DNA from: Nageia nagi
Taxonomy: Eukaryota > Pinophyta
DNA length: 64,000 bases
Assembly (NCBI GenBank): GCA_050084985.1
Contig: JBITNC010000001.1
Span: 26,226,001-26,290,000, forward strand
Direction: 5' to 3'
The translations under genes were made by a program, and so were the position numbers. Shown piece after piece: positions 23,340 to 34,044 of this stretch. Under the pieces are notes generated by a model. It searched no databases. It was given only the letters and a program-made list of their open reading frames with translations, and was not told where the DNA came from. Every line of letters begins with the position of its first letter. Position 1 is the stretch's first letter.

Positions 23340-23880
23340 TTGCAGTGCTTTACTCCATGTCTTGCTCTTTTTCATCTGAATGGATTATTAACTCTAGTTG
23401 ACTAATCACCTATGCTTTGAAAAATAAAAGTTTAAGAACTATCACAAGTATAAAAAAAATGTTGTTATGATAGGTGATAACTCTACCTTTGAAGTTCAAG
23501 GAATTAAGAGTGTGCTAATTCACGAAAAGGTTCTTGAAAATATTCTTTATGTTCTTAAGTTAAGGATGAACCTTCTCTCTATGATCCAAGTTGTCAAAAA
23601 CGGGTACTCTTTTGAGTTTGACTCTCAATCTTGGTGCATTAAGAAAGGACATACCACTTTGTTTAAAAGATCAGTGAAAGATAACCTCTACATTATGGAT
23701 CAAGTTTCATCAACGATGTGTTTTGCTTCTAATGTGTGTTCTAAAGGTAATCTTTAGCACCATCATTTGGGGCACCTTAACCATAAAAGTATTCAAGTCA
23801 TAAAAAAATAAGAACTTGTGAAAGGTTTGCCTTCAATTTCTCCTTTGGTTGGTCTATATGAGAAGTGCATTCTTAGTAAG
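23340..23880 (+). pseudogene. C1 protease and pre-integrase zinc finger (broken)
   Basis: Around 23380-23400 the protease motif reads WIINSS instead of the usual W(I/L)(I/L)DSG, so the catalytic Asp is Asn. The 96-residue frame at 23467-23757 contains VLIHEKVLENILYVLKLRMN and LLSMIQVVKNGYSFEF, matching the l.dVlyVP.l..NLLSv.ql region. HHHLGHLNHKSI at 23758 is the integrase His/Cys finger start. Confidence 0.85.
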
Positions 23881-24720
23881 AAGCATAGATAAAAGTTTGA
23901 AAAAGATAAAGCAATAAGAGCACATCAACCTCTTCAACTTGTGCATTTAGATTTGATGGGTCCATTTTAAACTAAGTTGCTTAGAGGAGCATTTTACATC
24001 TTGACCTTCATTTATGACTTTAGTAGGATGACCTTTGGGTATCTACTTGAGCACAAGGATCAAACCCTTAAAAGTTTTAATATTTTTAAGGCTTTTATTG
24101 AAAATTAGACTAATCTTAAAATTAAGATGTTGAGATCAAATAATGGGGAAGAATATAATAGCAATGAATTCAATGATTATTGTCCTAAGTATGGAATCAA
24201 GAGGTAATTTATGATTCCTTACACTCCTCAGCAGAACAGTGTTTTTAAAGAAAAAATAGAACAATTATGGAGATGTATAGATGCATGTTGGGTAATCTTT
24301 CTAAGTTCTTATGGGGTGAAGCTATGAGCACTGCTATTTACACCTTGAATAGGTGTCCCACAAAAGTTGTTCAAAGTAAAACTCCTTTTAAGGCATGGTC
24401 AGAAAGAAAACCTAACATTTCTCACCTTAGGGTGTTTGGTTGTGAAGCATTCTCCTATATTATTTCTGAGAAAAGGAAGAAGTTGGATAAAAGAGCTAAA
24501 AAATACATCATTGTGAGTTATGACAATCAACATAGAGGCTGCAAGCTCTCCTCTCCAACCTATAAAGTAGTGTTCATTTTAAAGGATGTAAAGTTCAATA
24601 AACTTCTTCAAAAATCTATTTCTAATGAGAATGTTGATGATCTAGAGGAATCTTCAATTGCTCTTATTTGGTTGGATATTGATGTAGACAAGTCACATCA
24701 AGAACAAAATTCTCTAACAT
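23880..24720 (+). pseudogene. C1 integrase (broken)
   Basis: LVHLDLMGPF at about 23938 carries the first catalytic Asp. LRSNNGEEYNSNEF at about 24131 is the second block, where the family has SDNGGE, so catalytic Asp is Asn. PYTPQQNSVFKEK at about 24220 is the third block. The frame at 24267-24722 then gives the conserved C-terminal part, with FLWGEAMSTAIYTLNRCPTK and LRVFGCEAFSYI. Stops at 23968-23970 and 24205-24207 replace Gln. Confidence 0.88.
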
Positions 24721-24759
24721 AAAGGGTAACAAGGAGCATGACCTTGAACAAGTTTTTAA

Positions 24760-25600
24760 TTACCAATATTGATAAAAAACATGATCCTTGAACCTTCAAA
24801 GAAGATTCTAAGCATGAGTGTTGGATGGAAGCTATGAAACTAGAGTATGAGGTGCTTATGAAAAATAAAACTTGAGACTTGGTTCTTTATTCTAATGAAA
24901 AGAATATGATTGGCAATAAGTGGATCTACAAGGTTAAGTTCAATTTAATTGGAGATATTGAGAAATACATAGCAAGGTTAGTAACTAAAGGTTTTGCTCA
25001 AAAATATGATGTAGATTATGAGAAAACCTTTACTCCTATGGAAATTATGCCTATTATGAGAGTTATTCTTGCTCTTTTAGTAGCTCAAGGATGGAAATTT
25101 TTTTAACTTGACATTAAGAGTGCATTTTTCAATGGTGACTTAGATGTGGAAATCTTCATGAATCAACTAGAAGGGTTTATTATGGAAAGTAAAGAGTCCT
25201 TTGTATGCAAGCTAAAGAAGTCACTGTATGGACTTAAGTAAGCACCTAAAGCTTGGTATAGAAAGATTTCAAGGTACATTACAGATATTAGATTCTCCAA
25301 GTGTTTTTTTTGACTCCAATCTATATGTGTTCAATCAAATAAAAGATGTTATCTCGATTCTTCTTTATGTATATGATCTTTTAATTACTGAGAATAATGA
25401 TGAAATCATTCAAGAGTGCATATCCAAACTTAAGGAAACATTTGAAATGATTGATCTTAATCTCTTACACTACTATCTTGAAATGCAAGTGTATCAATAC
25501 AAGGATTGTACTTACCTCGATCAATCTAAGTATATATCAAACATCTTACAAAAGTTTGGAATGAGGAGTGTAGATATGCTGCAATCTTAGTCTCTCCTAA
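24760..25600 (+). pseudogene. C1 reverse transcriptase (broken)
   Basis: NKWIYKVKFNLIGDIEKYIA and VTKGFAQKYDVDYEKTFTP are the standard copia RT motifs. LDIKSAFFNGDLDVEIFM follows after a stop at 25104-25106. YGLK-stop-APKAWY at 25230 has a stop at 25239-25241 where Gln is conserved. The catalytic box near 25366 reads YVYD instead of YVDD. LLHYYLEMQVYQY marks the end. Confidence 0.88.
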
Positions 25601-26343
25601 AATCATTATTTCTCTGAACTCTAACACTTAGTTAGCTGATGCTATAGCTTATAGGTAATTAATTGATAATCTTTTACATTTGACTATATCCAAGCTAGAT
25701 ATTACCTTTGTAATGAATCTAATAGCATGATTCATGTAGAAATCTTATATTGAACATCTCAATGTTGTTAAGAAAATCTTGAGGTATGTTGCAAGGACTA
25801 AGGATCTTGCTCTCAAGTATCCCAAGCTACCCTCATTTGTTGTCTCTAGAATTTTAGATTTTAACTATGAGGGAGATAGAGATGAAAGGAATTCAACCTC
25901 TGTGTATATGTTTAGCATTGGTTCAGGTGCTATCTCTTGGACTTCTAAGAAATAGCCTACTATTTCTCTTTCCACCATAGAAGCTAAATACCATGCTATG
26001 TCTATTGCATCCTAAGAAGCCATTTGGATAAGGCATCTTCTAAAAGAAATTAGGTATGAGCAAAGTGGCTCATCTTTGATTTTTTTAGATAATCAATTAG
26101 CTATTTCTTTGGCTAAGAATCTTGTGTTCCATCAGAGAATAAAACATATAAAAATCCATATCCATTTTATTAAAAAAAAGCTCCTTAATGGCATAATACA
26201 CCTAGAGTATTATCCATCCACATTGAAACTCCACTGATTTGTTCACTAAGCTCCTCTTGAAAGCTCAATTCTGTAAGCTTAGCGATGCTATCGAGTTGGT
26301 GAAGTTATCTCAAGAGGGAGTGAAGTTTGAATTCTTGTGTTGA
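25600..26343 (+). pseudogene. C1 RNase H (broken)
   Basis: Copia RNase H motifs in order: ILRYVARTKDLALKYPKLP, TSKK-stop-PTISLSTIEAKYHAM, EAIWIRHLLKEI and LDNQLAISLAKN. The stop codons at 25629, 25656, 25728, 25737, 25953 and 26013 fall where relatives have Gln or Arg; C2 keeps KKQPTIS at one of these positions. The reading ends VKLSQEGVKFEFLC followed by TGA at 26341. Confidence 0.85.
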
Positions 26344-26500
26344 ATTCATGTTTGTAATGAAAAATTCACCCCTAAGAGGATTTTGTATTGTACAGTGTTG
26401 ATTTTATTGTACACCTTTATGGTAAGTTCATTCTACATGAGAAACTTGTATAAATTGACCAATATTGCATTATTTAGTTATCCATATGTGAAAAATTGTT

Positions 26501-26981
26501 TGAAAGAACTAACACTAATAAGATAATTCTTAATAAATCAAGATCACATGAAAGCTCACAACTACATCTAAAAAACTCACAACACAAGATGTAAGTGATT
26601 CCTCCAACTAGGAGTACATCCACTAACTAGATCTTTACTTCAATCACAAATACAACTCTCTTACAATTCTTCTAATTTTAACTCCTACACTTCTATCCTA
26701 TAGTATAACTTTACTTCACTATTGGTATGTAATCACAAAGAGAGAACCTTCTATTTATAGGCCAAAATTCCTCTTTAGATCACTCTTTTATCTAATCTAC
26801 AAAAGCATGATATGCACATCCTTGTACCCAAAGGGCATGCTCATGACATGGAGTGTAGGATAAGTTACATTATCATGTTCATTTAAATACTTAAGGTATC
26901 AAATGATACGCTTAAGTATTAGTAAACTTTCATAGAAGATTTAATGCAAACCTTTACAATAATGCATTATACATTTCAACA
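26501..26981 (-). repeat. C2 3' LTR
   Basis: Minus-strand start TGTTGAAATG at 26981 and end near TTCTTTCA at 26501. A TATA-like TATAAATAG lies near 26752-26760. Homologous to 19070-19570 in opposite orientation. Its outer edge touches the C1 3' UTR. Confidence 0.88.
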
Positions 26982-26992
26982 CTCCCCCTTAA
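26982..26992 (-). other. C2 polypurine tract
   Basis: On the minus strand TTAAGGGGGAG ends directly at the LTR start, as expected for the plus-strand DNA primer of a copia element. Confidence 0.85.
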
Positions 26993-27464
26993 TACAATAT
27001 TGGGATAGAGCGAGTAAGAGAGAAGAAGAAAATAAAGTAAGAGATTTCTCCTCCAAATAGATACAACAGAGATGAGAATTTTTTACATATTTGTGAACTA
27101 AGAAAGATCTAGTTTGAGACTCACTACTTTGCCAAATACAATCATTAACCATAATCAATTTCAATGTACATGAAGTAGTCATCCAACTGGAAGTCATGAA
27201 GAGCCTCTAAGAGCTTGCATACCTAAGGTAAGTTACTTGCAATCTCAAAGAAACTTGCAATTCATAAGTAGCTCAAATAATAATATCAGTTAAGTGCATC
27301 ATATTCAAAGCAACAAGGATAGATGAATCACACAAATGCCATCATGAACTGATCAATGGTGCACTATAAATTATCATGAAGATGCCATGCCAAAAAACTT
27401 ATAATCACCTACTATATATAAAACATGTGTTGATTATCATTACAAAATAGAGATGCACATATAA

Positions 27465-27650
27465 GTTCCTCACATATGGATAACTAAATAGTGCTAAAAG
27501 ACACATAAGAGTTCCTCACATATGGATAATTAAATAGTGCTAGATTGATCAAAAATAGAGAATCCACATATGAGTTCGTCACATATGGATAATTGATAAT
27601 GCTAAAAGACACATAAGAGTTCCTCACACATGGATAATTGAACACTATAA
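27465..27650. repeat. Irregular tandem repeat in the C2 3' UTR
   Basis: Four copies of GTTCCTCACATATGGATAA-like units begin at 27465, 27511, 27574 and 27619 (spacings 46, 63 and 45). One copy of the same unit, in reverse complement, ends the C1 3' UTR near 26469-26491. Confidence 0.85.
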
Positions 27651-27709
27651 GATTGGTAAAGTAATGAAAAAGTTATTGTACAAATTGGCCAATTTGTACA
27701 ATAAGTTTC

Positions 27710-28900
27710 TCAACACAAGAATTCAAACTTCACTCCCTCTTGAGGACAACTTCACCAACTTGATAGCATCCCTTAGCTTATAGAATTGAGCTTCTAGGAG
27801 GGGCTTTGTGAATAAATCAGCAAAGTTCAAGGTGGATGGATAATACTCCAGGTGTATGATGCCATTAAGAACCTTCTCTTTGATAAAATGGCATGGATTT
27901 TCACATGGTTTATTCTTTGATGGAACATAGGATTCTTAGCTAAAGAAATAGTTGATTGATTATCTGAAGACATCAAAGATGAACCACCTTGCTCATACCT
28001 AATGTTTTTTAGAAGATACCTTAACCAAATGGCTTCCTAGGTTGCAACAAACATGGCATGATATTTAGCTTTTATGATGGAACGAGAAATAGTAGGTTGC
28101 TTCTTGGAAGCCCAAGAGATAGCACCTAAACCAATGCTAAACACATATGCAAAGGTTGACTTCCTATCATCTTTATCTCCCCCATAGTCAGAATCTAAGA
28201 ATTTAAAGAGAATAAACAAGGTAACTTGGAATACTTGAGAGGAAGATCCTTAGTTCTTACAACATACCTTAATATTTTCTTAACAGCATTGAGGTGCTCA
28301 ACATAAGGTTTTTGCATTAATCATGCCATCAGATTCACTATGAAGGTAATATCTAGTTTGCATATAGTCAAATACAAAAGATTACTAATTAATTGCCCAT
28401 AAGCTATAGCATCAGCTAACTAAGAGTTGGAGCTTAGAAAAATAGTGATTCTAAGAGAGACTGAGATTGTAGCATATTTACACTCCTCCATTCCAAACTT
28501 TTGCAAGATGTTTGATATATACTTAGATTGATTAAGGTAAGTACAATCCTTGTATTGATACACTTGCATTCCAAGATAGTAGTGCAAGAGACCAAGATCA
28601 ATCATTTAAAATGTTACCTTAAGTTTGGATATGCACTTTTGAATTATTTTATCATTGTTCCTAGTAATCAAAAGATCATCCACATAAAGGAGTATCGAGA
28701 CGAAATCTTTTCTTTGATTGAGCACATATAGATTAGAGTCAAAAAAACACTTAGAGAAACTAATGTCTATAAAGCACCTTGAAATATTTTTGTACCAATC
28801 TCTAAGTGCTTGCTTAATTCCATACAAGGACTTCTTTAGCTTGCACACAAAGGATTCTTTACCTTCTATAATAAACCCTTCTAGTTGATTCATGATTATT
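27710..28900 (-). pseudogene. C2 RT C-terminal part and RNase H (broken)
   Basis: 28893-28606 encodes SLYGIKQALRDWYKN and LLYVDDLLITRNND, with an intact YVDD catalytic box. 28605-28420 continues LLHYYLGMQVYQYKDCTYLN and NILQKFGMEE. 28219-28037 gives the RNase H parts DSDYGGDKDDRKSTFAYVFS and SWASKKQPTISRSIIKAKYH. The pol end lies at 27710. Less mutated than C1 here. Confidence 0.88.
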
Positions 28901-30450
28901 TCTACATCTAAGTCACCATTGAAAAATGAACTCTTGATATCAAGTTGAAAAATTTCTATCCTTAAGCTGTAGAAAGAGTAAGGATAACTCTTAGAGTAGG
29001 CATCTTTGCTATAAGAGCAAATGTTTTCTCATAATCTACACCATATTTTTGAGCAAAACCTTTAGCTACTAACCTTGCCTTATATTTCTCAATATCTTCT
29101 ATTGAATTGAACTTGATCTTGTAAATTCACTTAGTACCAATCACATTCTTTTCATTGGGATAAGGAACCAAGTCCTAAGTTTTATTTTTCATAAGCTTGT
29201 TTGAAGGTTGAGGATTCATGCTTATTTTTAATTTTGGAAATTAAGGATTTGTTCAAGGTCATGCTCTTTGTTACCCTTTGTGTTAGAGAATTTTTTTTTG
29301 AGGTGACTTGTCTATATCAATATCCAACCAGCTAGGAGCAACTGAAGAGTCCTCTAGATCATCAACATTCTCATTAGAAGTAAATTCTTCAAGAAGTTCA
29401 TTAAACTTTACATCTTTTGAAATGGATACTACTTTATAGGTTGGAGAGTAAATCCTGTAGCCTCTATGTTGATTATCATAACCCACAAAGATGCATTTTT
29501 TAGCTCTTTTATCCAACTTTTTCTTTTTTTCAAAAATAATGTAGAAGAAGCTTCACAACCAAACACCCTAAGGTGAGAAATGTTAGGTTTTTTCTTGACC
29601 ATGCCTCAAAAAGAGTTTTGCTTTGAATAGATTTTATAGAACACCTATTTAAGGTGTAAATAGCAGTGCTCATAGCTTCACCCCATAAGAACTTAAAAAG
29701 ATTACCCAACATGCATCTAGCCATCTCCATAATTATTTTATTTTTCCTTTCGGTAACACTGTTCTACTGAGGAGTGTAAGGAATCATAAATTGCCTCTTG
29801 ATTCTATACTTAGCATAATAATCATTAAACTCATTACTATTATATTCTTCCCCATTATTTGATCTCAACATCTTAATTTTAAGGTTAGTCTAATTTTCAA
29901 CAAAGGCCTTAAAAACCTTAAAACTTTTAAAAGTTTAATCTTTTTGCTCAAGTAGATACCCAAAGGTCATCCTACTAAAGTCATCAATGAAGGTCAAGAT
30001 GTAAGATGCTCCTCCAAGCAACTTAATTTAAAATGGACCCATCAAATCTGAATGCACATGTTGAAGAGGTTGAGATGCTCTTGTTACCTTATCTTTTTCA
30101 AACTGTTATCTATGCATCTTACCGAGAATGCACTTCTCGCATAGACCAATCGAAGGAAAAATTTAAGACAAACCTTCTACAAATTTTTGATTTTTCATAA
30201 CTTGAATAATATTATAGTTAATGTGCTAGGTGCTAAATATTTCCTTTATAACACATACTAAAAGTAAGACACATCTTTGATGGAACTTGATCCACAATGT
30301 AGAGGTTATCTTTCACTGATCATTTAACCAAAGTGGCAACTCCTTTCTTAATGCACCAGGATTGAGATTCAAACTCAAAAGAGTACCCTTTTCTAACAAC
30401 TTAAATCATAGAAAGAAGGACATCCTTAACTTAGGTTCAGCATATTCTCA
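28900..30450 (-). pseudogene. C2 pre-integrase, integrase and RT N-terminal part (broken)
   Basis: From 30450 down: a pre-integrase stretch with MSFFL replacing the C1 MNLLS, the integrase block RSNNGEEYNSNEF near 29855, PYTPQ-stop-NSVTERKN near 29770, then frames 29730-29530 (FLWGEAMSTAIYTLNRCSIK) and 29516-29283 (DKRAKKCIFVGYDNQHRGYR). RT N-terminal motifs follow in broken frames (29200-28900). The second catalytic integrase Asp is Asn, as in C1. Confidence 0.85.
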
Positions 30451-31210
30451 CCTCATGGCTCCCTAAATAAGTTATGTTGTAGAATGTACATGCAAATGTG
30501 TTCATTTTAGGGGGTTGTTCATATCAATATTTGCATTTTTTTTTGCATAAGCAAATAAATCAAAGTGCAAAACATGAAGTTAAATATCATAAGTTAAAAA
30601 CATCATCCATGCAAAAATTTAAAACCTTAGGGTCCAATGGGTTTTGTTTACCAACCCCTAAAGAACATTTTTACATCATCACTTATTTTGCACAAGTCCA
30701 TTCCATACTTTGCATAAGTATAAATACTCAACATGCATTCTTAAGTCATAACCATGCATCTTAAAAAATGTTAAATCCTTAAGCATGTATTAAAAAAAAA
30801 TGCATTAAGCATTAAACAAAAAAATGCATTATTCACATAGCTTTAAAAATTTGCGTAAGCATACACCATTCCAATAAATTAAGTAAGAAGCATGCACTAT
30901 TTAACTTAAGGAATAAGTAGGAAGCATGTATCAATGCATAACTTAAAAAAAAAAAAAAAAAATTAAGTATGCATTATAAAATAAGTAGTATGGATCATTA
31001 ATCTTAAAAAAAAAAGTACTAAGCATGCATTGTTTGTCATAAGAACTAGTCTATTCATAAAAAGCATAAATATGCAATATTTTCAAAAAATTGAAGATAT
31101 CTCAAAATATACCATGAATTATTCCCATAACTTACATAATAAAGTAAAAGGCATCATAACTTAAGTAATAATCATGCATTACTTCAACTTAAAATTTAAG
31201 TTCTAAGTAT
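30451..31210 (-). other. C2 leader fragment
   Basis: Reverse complement of C1 about 21075-21788, including GTGTTCATTTTAGGGGGTTG (30497 on) and the ATGCAT-rich array (30720-31200). The plus-strand frame at 30498-30764 is a chance frame in this leader. Confidence 0.85.
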
Positions 31211-31333
31211 GGGATCCACATGACCCATTAAAATCCTATCTTGAGTTACAATAATGCAACTACAAGTACATCAAATAGATATAGTACAAGGTGACCAGAC
31301 TTGTCTTGCTAAAAGTATAAGGGGGACATCATA
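31211..31333 (-). repeat. G2 3' LTR, smaller part
   Basis: Matches 34714-34835, sharing ACAATAATGCAACTACAAGT and AGTACAAGGTGAC. Together with 18464-19069 it restores one LTR apart from about 85 bp equivalent to 34628-34713, which were lost at the right junction. Confidence 0.8.
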
Positions 31334-31799
31334 AAGCCTCCCCTATCAATTTACTTTCCATCAAGAAATTGTAAGAGATCATAGCACCTGGTCTCCCATA
31401 CATCTTCAGGAATTATCAACCGAAGCACATGATGGCAAAATGCAACTTCAATATGCACTATATCGGATGGTGGTGTAGAGTCAACAATTGGAGCTCCATG
31501 CTCCTATCTCAGTTCAAGTTCCAAACTCTTTGATTTTCTATAATTATCACTCCTTAACAGATGCTCATTCACAAATCTCTATAGCCATGGAAGTGTGTTC
31601 ACACCCAAGCTATACTACACCTACAAAACCTTAGGAAATATAAATATTAGCATGAAACAACTAGAGCCTAGGCTCCATCCAAGTAGCAATGTCTCCTCCA
31701 ATCTCTACTCAAAAGCTCTCAAACTCCTCATGACCAATGTGAGGTAAGAAATCACCTCCCCCTCTATCTCCTAAAATCTCCATGATGGAAATGCAGCCT

Positions 31800-32160
31800 C
31801 CTTCAAGCCTCAACATGGGGTGCCCATCATCATGACACCTCTAAACAACAACCTTGGCTTCCCCAAGCCTCAATGTGGGGTGTCCAAAAACATGACACAT
31901 CTCAACAACAACTATGGCCTTCTCAAGCCTCAACATGGGGCTCTAATCCTCTCATATGCCCAACATGGTAGGATAATCCTCTTAGAGGCTCAATGTAGCA
32001 AGATATGCTTCCCATATGCTCCACATGGGGTGGATCCTACTCATGAAGCTCAACATGGGATGATAAACCTACAGGATGCCCAACATGGGGTGGAAATGCT
32101 CTAATGAGACCAACATGGGGTGGAAGACCCCTTGGGTGTCCAATGTTAGGGTCCCATCTT
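31800..32160. repeat. Degenerate CAACATGGGGTG repeat array in G2
   Basis: About ten irregularly spaced copies (roughly 30-60 bp apart) of a CTCAACATGGGGTG-like core. It resembles the core of the repeat in the G2 LTRs. It also produces an open 94-codon plus-strand frame rich in QHG repeats, which I treat as a by-product. Confidence 0.75.
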
Positions 32161-32329
32161 CTCCATGACCTAATGTGGCCCCTTCTAGCTCCTCATGTTG
32201 CAACATGACTACTCCTTCTACTAACACCACTCAATCACCTCTAACCATTTATTGTCCACCTATGGATAATCATCTTAGATGCCCTATAGAGTATGGGTCT
32301 TACCATATATTTTGAAACTCATGGTGAGA

Positions 32330-33560
32330 TTCTGATAGTTAGCATGAATTGAATAACCACTACATTCCAAGGATGATGTGAGGATGCCCCTTAAAAGGGT
32401 AGATGTAGAAGTCCTCTCTCACCACACAACTTTGCAACCTCACTCCAAATCTCTCCATAATATGATCAACCAAGGTGAGTTTCCCTTTAGCATTGGAAAC
32501 TTAATAAATCTCAAATACCTTGGTTTTTAGGTTCTTTTTCTTAGTAAAACCAACATCAATGAAGTTATGGGATGCTTTAAAATCTATCAGCACCATCACA
32601 TCTTGTCTACTTGCCTATCCCATAATCTTCAGAGTTAGGTACTTCTTCACTTCATGGAGTGAAGAAATCATGCTCCCAAGAGTGCCCTCCACTCATGGTG
32701 ATTGTATGTCCTCCACATGAACTCTTAACTCCAAGTCTAAGTCCTCTAAATCCTTTGAAAACATCTCAATGTAGTGCACCTATCCTCTCCCTAAATACTA
32801 ATGCTCGAGCTCCCAAATCTTCTTGTAGTAGAAGCACTTTCCCTCTTCCCTTAGCTTCCTTTATGTAGCTATATCCAATTGATTTGGCTTGGACGGAGGA
32901 AGTCCCTTGGCCTTGCTAGTCCCCTTAGCAAATGGTTTTAGGTTAGCTAGTCCCTTGGAAATCGATCCTCCCTTAAAGTATTTCATGATGGGTTTCAAGT
33001 TATAGGCTAGCTAGATAGCATCATCAAGGATCCTAGGAGAGGACACCTTGACCATCCCTCTTAATGGCTCTACCAATCCCTCAATGAAGAGGAAAGCCAA
33101 CCTCTCCTCTAGAATGTGATGGATCATGATGACTATCCTCTAGAACTTCATCACAAACTTGTCCACTTCTCCAATCTATCTCAATACTATCAAGTCTTAG
33201 AAGTATTCATTATCCTTCTTCTAGTCAAACCTCTTTGCCAAACTTCTAGAAAACTCATCAAATGAAGTGATGAATGAATACCCCTAGCTGATCATCCCAT
33301 GCTACTACCACTTTATGGTATCACCCTCCAAATACGATGATGTGAAGTGAATTGCATCCTCCTCTACCATGCTAGGATTTAGGGTGAAGTATGTCTGCAA
33401 TTGATGCAACCATGCCCTAGCAATCATCTTCTTATCATCATACATGGGAACTTGCATCTTACTGATCTTCTATTGCATATTCTTCTTCTCCTCCCATTGG
33501 CTCCATAAATATCATGGGCCCTATGCACTGCTACCCTTCAACCCCAAGAGCTCAAGATAA
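32330..33560 (-). pseudogene. G2 gag with zinc knuckle and protease (broken)
   Basis: Near 33410-33290 the minus strand reads AWLHQLQTYFTLNPSMVEED followed by AIHFTSSYLEGDTIKW, the retrotransposon gag core (Pfam Retrotrans_gag type). Around 32835-32790 a zinc knuckle reads KCFYYKKIWELEH, with the second Cys replaced by Tyr. Around 32605-32560 the protease reads VLIDFKASHNFIDV, where the family has D(S/T)GA(S/T)HNFI, so the active-site Gly is lost. No RT, RNase H or integrase follows before the 3' LTR at 31333. The plus-strand frames here are shadows. Confidence 0.75.
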
Positions 33561-34044
33561 CCATTGAAGTTTATGTATCTCCTCAAACCTAGATCCAACA
33601 TGGAGTACTCTCTGAATATATAATTTAGATATAATGGACTAAGCACCATACTCTTTAAATCCTCCCCTACCTTCTACATAAACATGGGTCTAGATGGCTT
33701 CAAAATCATTGGTTACTCATCTACTTTGCCAATTTCCTCCTCCAAGAATCTCCTTAAGAGAGGGTTGTATCTTGGGGTGCCCTTTATGAGTGATATATTA
33801 GGAATGTGGCTTATGGATGCCCTAATAATCCATCATGGGTGGATTCTCTATCCCTTAAGCTCCTCAATCTCCTTAAGCTATGCTCTTGATCAGATTGATC
33901 CTCCTCGATCCAATCATATCTTCCTCCTGTAGCCAAACATTAGGTCTCTTTTCCTCCCTTAGCTGTACATGGGGCATCCTGGTCATCTTTTGCTAAACAT
34001 GGGTGCTCCTCCTAATTATTTCCATAACATGATTACTCCCTCAA

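Larger units (their letters stand above)
19070..26500 (+). mobile_element. C1: Ty1/copia element with gag and pol, 3' LTR missing
   Basis: Order on the plus strand: 5' LTR 19070-19570, primer-binding site, very long leader (19585 to about 22370), gag, protease/pre-integrase, integrase, RT, RNase H (stop at 26341-26343), then a short 3' UTR ending at 26500, where the inverted LTR of C2 begins. It sits inside the G2 3' LTR. At least a dozen in-frame stops make it non-functional. The C2 3' UTR is much longer than the C1 3' UTR, so about 0.6 kb plus the LTR was lost or displaced. Confidence 0.88.
26501..31210 (-). mobile_element. C2: inverted copia element of the C1 family, gag deleted, 5' LTR missing
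   Basis: From right to left on the minus strand: part of the long leader (31210-30451), then pre-integrase, integrase, RT and RNase H (30450-27710), a 3' UTR with tandem repeats, a polypurine tract (26982-26992), and the 3' LTR (26981-26501). The leader joins pol directly. Compared with C1, about 1.75 kb including all of gag is absent, at a junction near 30450. The 5' LTR and outer leader end at the junction with the G2 LTR at 31210/31211. Confidence 0.85.

Noticed and set aside
31820-32104. 94-codon plus-strand frame with QHG repeats
   Set aside because: It is a by-product of the CAACATGGGG repeat array inside the minus-strand element G2. The repeats vary in spacing and frame, and there is no independent coding evidence.
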